Positions 56,601 through 64,000 of a DNA stretch of 64,000 bases are shown one piece after another. How positions within the stretch are numbered: the stretch's first letter is position 1; each line of letters opens with the position of its first letter. Position numbers and translations under genes: made by a program. The DNA lies in NCBI GenBank assembly GCA_032718475.1, contig JAUCBJ010008230.1, forward strand, positions 104,437 through 168,436. The letters are read 5' to 3'. The stretch is from Nemertoderma westbladi. Taxonomy: Eukaryota; Xenacoelomorpha; Nemertodermatida; Nemertodermatidae. The notes beneath the pieces are model-generated. The model had not been told where the DNA came from. It did no database searches and was given only the letters and a program-made list of their open reading frames with translations.

Positions 56601-59600
56601 ATACTTACATTTATAAAAATAATCAGCTGTTCTTTGCTTTGTCTTTCCCCTGGAGATGGATGAATTTTGATTGCGTCGGAACACCCCCTTTTTGAGGCTC
56701 TCAGAGTGAAGAGATAAGTAGCCTATCTCCCTGTTAATATTGTTGTGTTCTAGAATATTTATTATAGTTTCATCGTATTGCCAAAGCGGCTGGAGACAAA
56801 GTTAATATGTAATGCAATAATTCACCTCAAATTTCTCAGCTATTTCATGAATATAATGAGTATTAAATCCTTGTCAAAATCCTTGGTGTTTTTCAGCAAT
56901 AATTTATTAAAATCTCCTCTGATTTTTTACAAAAAACGACATCGATTTTCATATTCATGACTTCTAACCCACTCCAAGAGATAGACAATCTTAAATGAAA
57001 GTCAAAAGAGCAGGTAAAACTTACATTTATAGAAGTAATCAGCTGTTCTTTGCTCCGTCTTTCCCCTGGAGATGGATGAATTTTGATTGCGTCGGAACAC
57101 CCCCTTTTTGAGGCTCTAAGAGTGAAGAGATAAGTATCCTATTTCCCTGTTAATATTGTTCTGTTGTAGAATATTTATTATAGTTTCACCGTATTGCCAA
57201 AGCGGCTGGAGCCAAAGTTAATATGTGATACAATAATTCACCTCAAATTTCTCAGCTATTTCATGAATATAATGAGTATTAAATCCTTGTCAAAATCCTT
57301 GGTGTTTTTCAGCAATAATTTATTAAAATCTCCTCTGATTTTTTTCAAAAACCACATCGATTTTCATATTTATAACTTCTAACCCACTCCATGAGATAGA
57401 GAATCTTAAACGAAAGTCATAAGAACAGTTAACACTTTCATTTATAGAAGTAATCAGCTGTTCTTTGCTTCGTCTTTCCCCTGGAGATGGATGAATTTTG
57501 ATTGCGTCGGAACACCCCCTTTTTGAGGCTCTCAGAGTGAAGAGATAAGTAGCCTATCTCCCTGTTAATATTGTTGTGTTCTAGAATATTTATTATAGTT
57601 TCATCGTATTGCCAAAGCGGCTGGAGCCAAAGTTAATATGTAATGCAATAATTCACCTCAAATTTCTCAGCTACTTCATGAATATAATGGGTATTAAATC
57701 CTTGTCAAAATCCTTGGTGTTTTTCAGCAATAATTTATTAAAATCTCCTTTGATTTTTTACAGAAAACGACATCGATTTTCATATTCATGACTTCTAACC
57801 CACTCTGCAAGAAAAAGAATCTTAAATGAAAATCAAAAGAACAGGTAACTCTTACATTTATAGAAGTAATCAGCTGTTCTTTGCTTCGTCTTTCCCCTGG
57901 ATATGGATCAATTTTGATTGCGTCGGAACACCCCCTTTCTGAGGCTCTCAGAGTGGAGAGATAATTAGCCTATCTCCCTGTTAATATTGTTGTGTTCTAG
58001 AATATTTATTATAGTTTCATCGTATTGCCAAAGCGGCTGGAGCCGAAGTTAATATGTGATACAATAATTCACCTCAAATATCTTAGCTATTTCATGAACA
58101 TAATGAAGTATTAAAGCCATGTCAAAATCCTTGGGGTTTTTCAGCAATAATTTTTAAAATATCCTCTGATTTTTTTCAAAAACCACATCGATTTTCATAT
58201 TTATAACTGCTAACCCACTCCACGAGATAGAGAATCTTAAACGAAAGTCATAAGAACAGGTAACACTTTCATTTATAGAAGTAATCAGCTGTTATTTGCT
58301 TCGCCTTTCCCCTGGAGATGGATGAATTTTGATTGCGTCGGAACACCCCCTTTCTGAGGCTCTCAGAGTGGAGAAATAAGTAGCCTATTTCCCTGTTAAT
58401 ATTGTTGTGTTCTAGAATATTTATTATAGTTTCATCGTATTGCTAATGTGGCTGGAGTTAAAGTTAATATGTAATGCAATAATTCACCTCAAATATCTCA
58501 GCTATTTCATCAACATAATGAAGTATTAAAGCCATGTCAAAATCCTTGGGGTTTTTCAGCTATAATTTATCAAAATATCCTCTGATTTTTTTTTCAAAAA
58601 CCACATCGATTTTCATATTTATAACTTCTAACCAACTCCACGAGATAGAGAATCTTAAACGAAAGTCATAAGAACAGGTAACACTTTCATTTATAGAAGT
58701 AATCAGCTGTTATTTGCTTCGTCTTTCCCCTGCAGATGGATGAATTTTGATTGCGTCGGAACACCCCCTTTATGAGGCTCTCAGAGTGGAGAGATAAGTA
58801 GCCTATCTCCCTGTTAATATTGTTGTGTTCTAGAATATTTATTATAGTTTCATCGTATTGCCAAAGCGGCTGGAGCCAAAGTTAATATGTAATGCAATAA
58901 TTCACCTCAAATTTCTCAGCTATTTCATGAATATAATGAGTATTAAATCCTTGTCAAAATCCTTGGTGTTTTTCAGCAATAATTTATTAAAATCTCCTCT
59001 GATTTTTTACAAAAAACGACATCGATTTTCATATTCATGACTTCTAACCCACTCCACAAGATAAAGAATCTTAAATGAAAGTCAAAAGAACAGGTAACAC
59101 TTACATTTATAGAAGTAATCAACTGTTCTTTGCTTCGTCTTTCCCCTGAAGATGGATGAATTTTGATTGCGTCGGAACACCCCTTTTTTGAGGTTCTCAG
59201 AGTGAAGAGATAAGTAGCCTATCTCCCTGTTAATATTGTTGTGTTCTAGAATATTAATTATAGTTTCATCGTATTGCTAATGTGGCTGGAGTTAAAGTTA
59301 TTATGTAATGCAATAATTCACCTCAAATATCTCAGATTTTTCATGAACATAATGAAGAATTAAAGCCATGTCAAAATCCTTGGTGTTTTTCAGCAATAAT
59401 TAATCAAAATATCCTTTGATTTTTTTCAAAAACCACATCGATTTTCATATTTATAACTTCTATCCTAGTCCACAAGATACAGAATCTTAAACGAAAGTCA
59501 AAAAACAGGTAACACTTATATTTATAGAAGTAATCAGATGTTATTTGCTTCGACTTTCCCCTGGAGATGGTTGAATTTTGATTGTGTCAAAACAACCCTC

Positions 59601-62600
59601 CCTATCTGTGGCTGTCTGAGTGAAGAGATAAGTAGCCTATCTCCCTGTTAATATTGTTGTGTTCTAGAATATTTATTATAGTTTCATCGTATTGCCAAAG
59701 CGGCTGGAGCCGAAGTTAATATGTGATACAATAATTCACCTCAAATATCTTAGCTATTTCATGAACATAATGAAGTATTAAAGCCATGTCAAAATCCTTG
59801 GGGTTTTTCAGCAATAATTTTTAAAATATCCTCTGATTTTTTTCAAAAACCACATCGATTTTCATATTTATAACTGCTAACCCACTCTACGAGATAGAGA
59901 ATCTTAAACGAAAGTCATAAGAACAGGTAACACTTTCATTTATAGAAGTAATCAGCTGTTATTTGATTCGCCTTTCCCCTGGAGATGGATGAATTTTGAT
60001 TGCGTCGGAACACCCCCTTTCTGAGGCTCTCAGAGTGGAGAGATAAGTAGCTTATTTCCCTGTTAATATTGTTGTGTTCTAGAATATTTATTATAGTTTT
60101 ATCGTATTGCTAATGTGGCTGGAGTTAAAGTTATTATATAATGCAATAATTCACCTCAAATTTCTCGGCTATTTCATGAATATAATGAGTATTAAAGCCA
60201 TGTCAAAATCCTTAGGGTTTTTTAGCAATAATTTATCAAAATATCCTCTGATTTTTTTCAAAAAACGACATAGATTTTCATAGTCATGACTTCTAACCCA
60301 CTCCACATGATAAAGAATCTTAAATTAAAGTCAAAGGAGCAGGTAACACTTACATTTATAGAAGTAATCAACTGTTCTTTGCTTCGTCTATCCACTGGAG
60401 ATGGATGAATTTTGATTGCATCGGAACACCCCTCCCTATCTGTGGCTGTCTGAATGGAGAGATAAGTAGCCTATCTCCCTGTTAATATTGTTGTGTTATA
60501 GAATATTTATTATAGTTTCATCGTATTGCCAAAGTGGCTGGAGCCAAAGTTAATATGTAATGCAATAATTCACCTCAAATATCTCAGCTATTTCATGAAC
60601 ATAATGAAGTATTAAAGCCATGTCAAAATCCTTGGGGTTTTTCAGCAATAATTTATCAAAATATCCTCTGATTTTTCTTTCAAAAACCACATCGATTTTC
60701 ATATTTATAACTTCTAACCAACTCCACGAGATAGAGAATCTTAAACGAAAGTCATAAGAACAGGTAACACTTTCATTTATAGAAGTAATCAGCTGTTATT
60801 TGCTTCGTCTTTCCACTGCAGATGGATGAATTTTGATTGCGTCGGAACACCCCCTTTATGAGGCTCTCAGAGTGGAGAGATAAGTAGCCTATCTCCCTGT
60901 TAATATTGTTGTGTTCTAGAATATTTATTATAGTTTCATCGTATTGCCAATGCGGCTGGAGCAAAAGTTAATATGTAATGCAATAATTCACCTCAAATTT
61001 CTCAGCTATTTCATAAATATAATGAGTATTAAATCCTTGTCAAAATCCTTGGTGTTTTTCAGCAATAATTTATTAAAATCTCCTCTGATTTTTTACAAAA
61101 AACGACAGCGATTTTCATATTCATGACTTCTAACCCACTCCACAAGATAGAGAATCTTAAACGAAAGTCAAAAGAACAGGTAACACTTACATTTATAGAA
61201 GTAATCAGCTGTTCTTTGCTTCGCCTTTCCCCTGGAGATGGATAAATTTTGATTGCGTCAGAACACCCCTTTTTTGAGGCTCTCAGAGTGAAGAGATAAG
61301 TAGCCTATTTCCCTGTTAATATTGTTGTGTTCTAGAATATTTATTATAGTTTCATCGTATTGCTAATGTGGCTGGAGCCGAAGTTATTATGTAATGCAAT
61401 AATTCACCTCAAATTTCTCGTCTATTTCATGAATATAATGAGTATTAAAGTCATGTCAAAATCCTTAGGGTTTTTCAGCAATAATTTATCAAAATATCCT
61501 TCGATTTTTTTCAAAAAACGACATCGATTTTCATAGTCATGACTTCTAACCCACTCCACAAGATAAAGAATCTTAAATTAAAGTCAAAGGAGCAGGTAAC
61601 ACTTACATTTATAGAAGTAATCAGCTGTTCTTTGATTCGTCTATCCACTGGAGATGGATAAATTTTGATTGCATCGGAACACCCCTCCCTATCTGTGGCT
61701 CTCTGAATGGAGAGATAAGTAGCCTATCTCCCTGTTAATATTGTTGTGTTCTAGAATATTTATTATAGCTTCATTGTATTGCCAAAGCGGCTGGAGCCGA
61801 AGTTAATATGTGATACAATAATTCACCTCAAATATCTCAGCTATTTCATGTATATAATGAGTAATAAAGCCATGTCAAAATCCTTGGGGTTTTTCAGCAA
61901 TAATTTTTAAAATATCCTCTGATTTTTTTCAAAAACCACATCGATTTTCATATTTATAACTTCTAACCCACTCCACGAGATAGAGAATCTTAAACGAAAG
62001 TCATAAGAACAGGTAACACTTACATTTATAGAAGTACTCAGCTGTTATTTGCTTCGCCTTTCCCCTGGAGATGGATGAATTTTGATTGCGTCGGAATACC
62101 CCTTTTTCGAGGTTCTCAGAGTGAAGAGATAAGTAGCCTATCTCCCTGTTAATATTGTTGTGTTCTAGAATATTTATTATAGTTTCATCGTATTGCTAAT
62201 GTGGCTGGAGTTAAAGTTATTATGTAATGCAATAATTCACCTCAAATATCTCAGTTTTTTCATGAACATAATGAAGTATTAAAGCCATGTCAAAATCCTT
62301 GGTGTTTTTCAGCAATAATTAATCAAAATATCCTTTGATTTTTTTCAAAAACCACATCGATTTTCATATTTATAACTTCTATCCTAGTCCACAAGATACA
62401 GAATCTTAAACGAAAATCAAAAAACAGGTAACACTTACATTTATAGAAGTAATCAGATGTTATTTGCTTCGCCTTTCCCCTGGAGATGGTTGAATTTTGA
62501 TTGCGTCGGAACACCCCCTTTCTGAGGCTCTCAGAGTGGAGAGATAAGTAGCCTATTTCCCTGTTAATATTGTTGTGTTCTAGAATATTTATTATAGTTT

Positions 62601-63258
62601 CATCGTATTGCCAAAGCGTCTGGAGCCGAAGTTAATATGTGATACAATAATTCACCTCAAATATCTTAGCTATTTCATGAACATAATGAAGTATTAAAGC
62701 CATGTCAAAATCCTTGGGGTTTTTCAGCAATAATTTTTAAAATATCCTCTGATTTTTTTCAAAAACCACATCGATTTTCATATTTATAACTGCTAACCCA
62801 CTCCACGAGATGGAGAATCTTAAACGAAAGTCATAAGAACAGGTAACACTTTCATTTATAGAAGTAATCAGCTGTTATTTGCTTCGCCTTTCCCCTGGAG
62901 ATGGATGAATTTTGATTGCGTCGGAACACCCCCTTTCTGAGGCTCTCAGAGTGGAGAGATAAGTAGCCTATTTCCCTGTTAATATTGCTGTGTTCTAGAA
63001 TATTTATTATAGTTTCATCGTATTGCTAATGTGGCTGGAGTTAAAGTTATTATGTAATGCAATAATTCACCTCAAATTTCTCGGCTATTTCATGAATATA
63101 ATGAGTATTAAAGCCATGTCAAAATCCTTAGGGTTTTTCAGCAATAATTTATCAAAATATCCTCTGATTTTTTTCAAAAAACGACATCGATTTTCATAGT
63201 CATGACTTCTAACCCACTCCACAAGATAAAGAATCTTAAATTAAAGTCAAAGGAGCAG
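53623..63258. repeat. Satellite array, right block (about 23 monomers)
   Basis: Same monomer and landmarks as the left block, period 415-417 bp. Variants recur in blocks: ACTCTGCAAGAAAAAG at 56136 and 57801 (offset 1665, four monomers), TATCCTAGTCCACAAGATAC near 59460 and 62390 (seven monomers), CCTCCCTATCTGTGGCT near 60430 and 61686 (three). These subtypes are not seen in the left block, so the two sides homogenise separately. No gene seen. Confidence 0.95.
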
Positions 63259-63479
63259 TGTTAGAGTAACCAATATGTAATTTAATCAGATTAATTATAT
63301 TGATTAATTATAATATACAACTGATTAGTCAGCTGTGCAGTAGGAGATAATTGTATGTTACACAGCTGTGCAGTTAGAGGTAGTAGGACAATATGCATAA
63401 CGATGAAGAAGAATTAATTAATATATGAACTATAGTAAACTACAGTAATTGTTTTCTGATCCTGTGAGTAATCCTCACA
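63259..63479 (+). repeat. 5' LTR of element D (221 bp)
   Basis: Begins TGTTAGAGTAACC and ends ATCCTCACA, with the primer site right after. Contains a direct repeat of CAGCTGTGCAGT (near 63331 and 63363). Confidence 0.85.
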
Positions 63480-63492
63480 TTTGGTGACCCAG
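63480..63492 (+). promoter_or_regulatory. Primer binding site of element D
   Basis: TTTGGTGACCC directly after the LTR. TGGTGACCC is complementary to the 3' end of eukaryotic tRNA-Trp (GGGTCACCA). Confidence 0.75.
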
Positions 63493-63537
63493 CGATTTCT
63501 TTCTTTTTTTTTTAAATAAATTAGTTGCTATTGTCCA

Positions 63538-64000
63538 ATGTCTTTCACTGCTTACCGTATGGCTGATCTGGCTGAAGTCCTCCAGCAACTGAACAGTTCT
63601 GATCCCAACTACTCGCTACCCGACAAGAAAGCCGACATGATCGATGAACTCAGCAAAGAGAATCCGGTCGCAATTAAGATTCTTCTGTCGCATATACAGA
63701 AGAGTCAAACGGTTCTACAGCCATCAGTACCTCATCCGCAAACACCACATTCGTATCCACAAAAGGTAAAACTACCCGAATTCTATGAGAAAGACGCTAG
63801 AGTATGGTTCCAACAAGTGGAAGCCGTGCTTGAAGGACACCCAGCTGCAGCAATGAGATCCAATTTGTTGGCTGCTTTGCCAACAGAAACAATATTGGAT
63901 GCTGGAGTCAACCTCAGTGATACTTTCGAGACGATTAAAGATAATATAATAACTCATTTGGCTGACAGCGACAACAAACGCCTGCGTAAATTACTTGCAG
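63538..64000 (+). CDS. gag: Element D Gag (partial)
   Basis: ATG at 63538, 46 nt after the primer site; 154 codons open to the window edge. Residues about 80-97 (KLPEFYEKDARVWFQQVE) are the conserved start of the retrotransposon Gag capsid domain in this group, followed by a helical region (LLAALPTETI, FETIKDNIITHLADSDNKRLRKLL). The expected zinc finger and pol lie beyond the edge. It would form the capsid of the particle. Earlier ATG codons in the leader are absent. Confidence 0.82.
   Translation, partial: MSFTAYRMADLAEVLQQLNSSDPNYSLPDKKADMIDELSKENPVAIKILLSHIQKSQTVLQPSVPHPQTPHSYPQKVKLPEFYEKDARVWFQQVEAVLEGHPAAAMRSNLLAALPTETILDAGVNLSDTFETIKDNIITHLADSDNKRLRKLLA

Larger units (their letters stand above)
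63259..64000 (+). mobile_element. Element D: Ty3/gypsy retrotransposon, 5' end, cut by window edge
   Basis: Inserted in the satellite after AAAGGAGCA. Short LTR, primer site and an undamaged gag start follow in normal order. The tRNA-Trp-type primer site and the Gag pattern (KLPEF...WF.Q.EA) fit the CsRn1 group of Ty3/gypsy elements; the rest of the element would be needed to confirm. The open frame has no stop, so this may be the youngest insertion. Confidence 0.8.

Overview
The window looks like a repeat-only stretch of animal nuclear DNA. I find no host gene, rRNA or functional tRNA. The three large LTR elements are BEL/Pao-type, a superfamily known essentially from Metazoa, so an invertebrate genome is the best guess; the sequence does not let me name the species. 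The ground state is one array of a roughly 416-bp AT-rich satellite (5308-17901, 37093-37949, 53623-63258, about 55 monomers) into which retroelements have inserted.

Layout. Element A (1-5307, minus strand, cut by the left edge) is a BEL/Pao-like element: LTR, long low-complexity N-terminal region, DUF1759-type Gag, CCHC knuckle and a DSGA aspartic protease. Element B (17902-37092, plus) is a 19.2-kb BEL/Pao element with 5-bp target duplications ATTTT. It has one ancestral gag-pol frame, now broken by stops, one frameshift, a perfect 400-bp tandem duplication and a 1.2-kb foreign segment. A second long ORF with three zinc knuckles lies downstream of pol and is split by a 1573-bp piggyBac-like TTAA element. 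Element C (37950-53622, plus) is a 15.7-kb sister of B with 2.1-kb LTRs and target duplications AACCC. It is more decayed and carries a Ser-Pro-Asp repeat domain between RNase H and integrase. Element D (63259 to the right edge) is a Ty3/gypsy element with a 221-bp LTR, a tRNA-Trp-type primer site and an intact gag start.

How the parts work together. Gag, protease, reverse transcriptase, RNase H and integrase modules are in BEL order in B and C. Both have unusually long LTRs with the same layout: a tRNA-like sequence with A and B boxes, three CCAAT boxes, a TATA box, then a second conserved TATA-containing block about 1.2-1.4 kb downstream.

The most interesting signal is a family of short palindromes of consensus GGAAGGCTTGCGAGCCTACC, scattered through B and C in coding and non-coding parts. 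They are read in all three frames, vary in copy number at equivalent places, and include a copy with paired arm changes. Two further hairpin families, and a pair of palindrome types in A, behave similarly. Together they suggest small hairpin repeats multiplying inside these retrotransposons.
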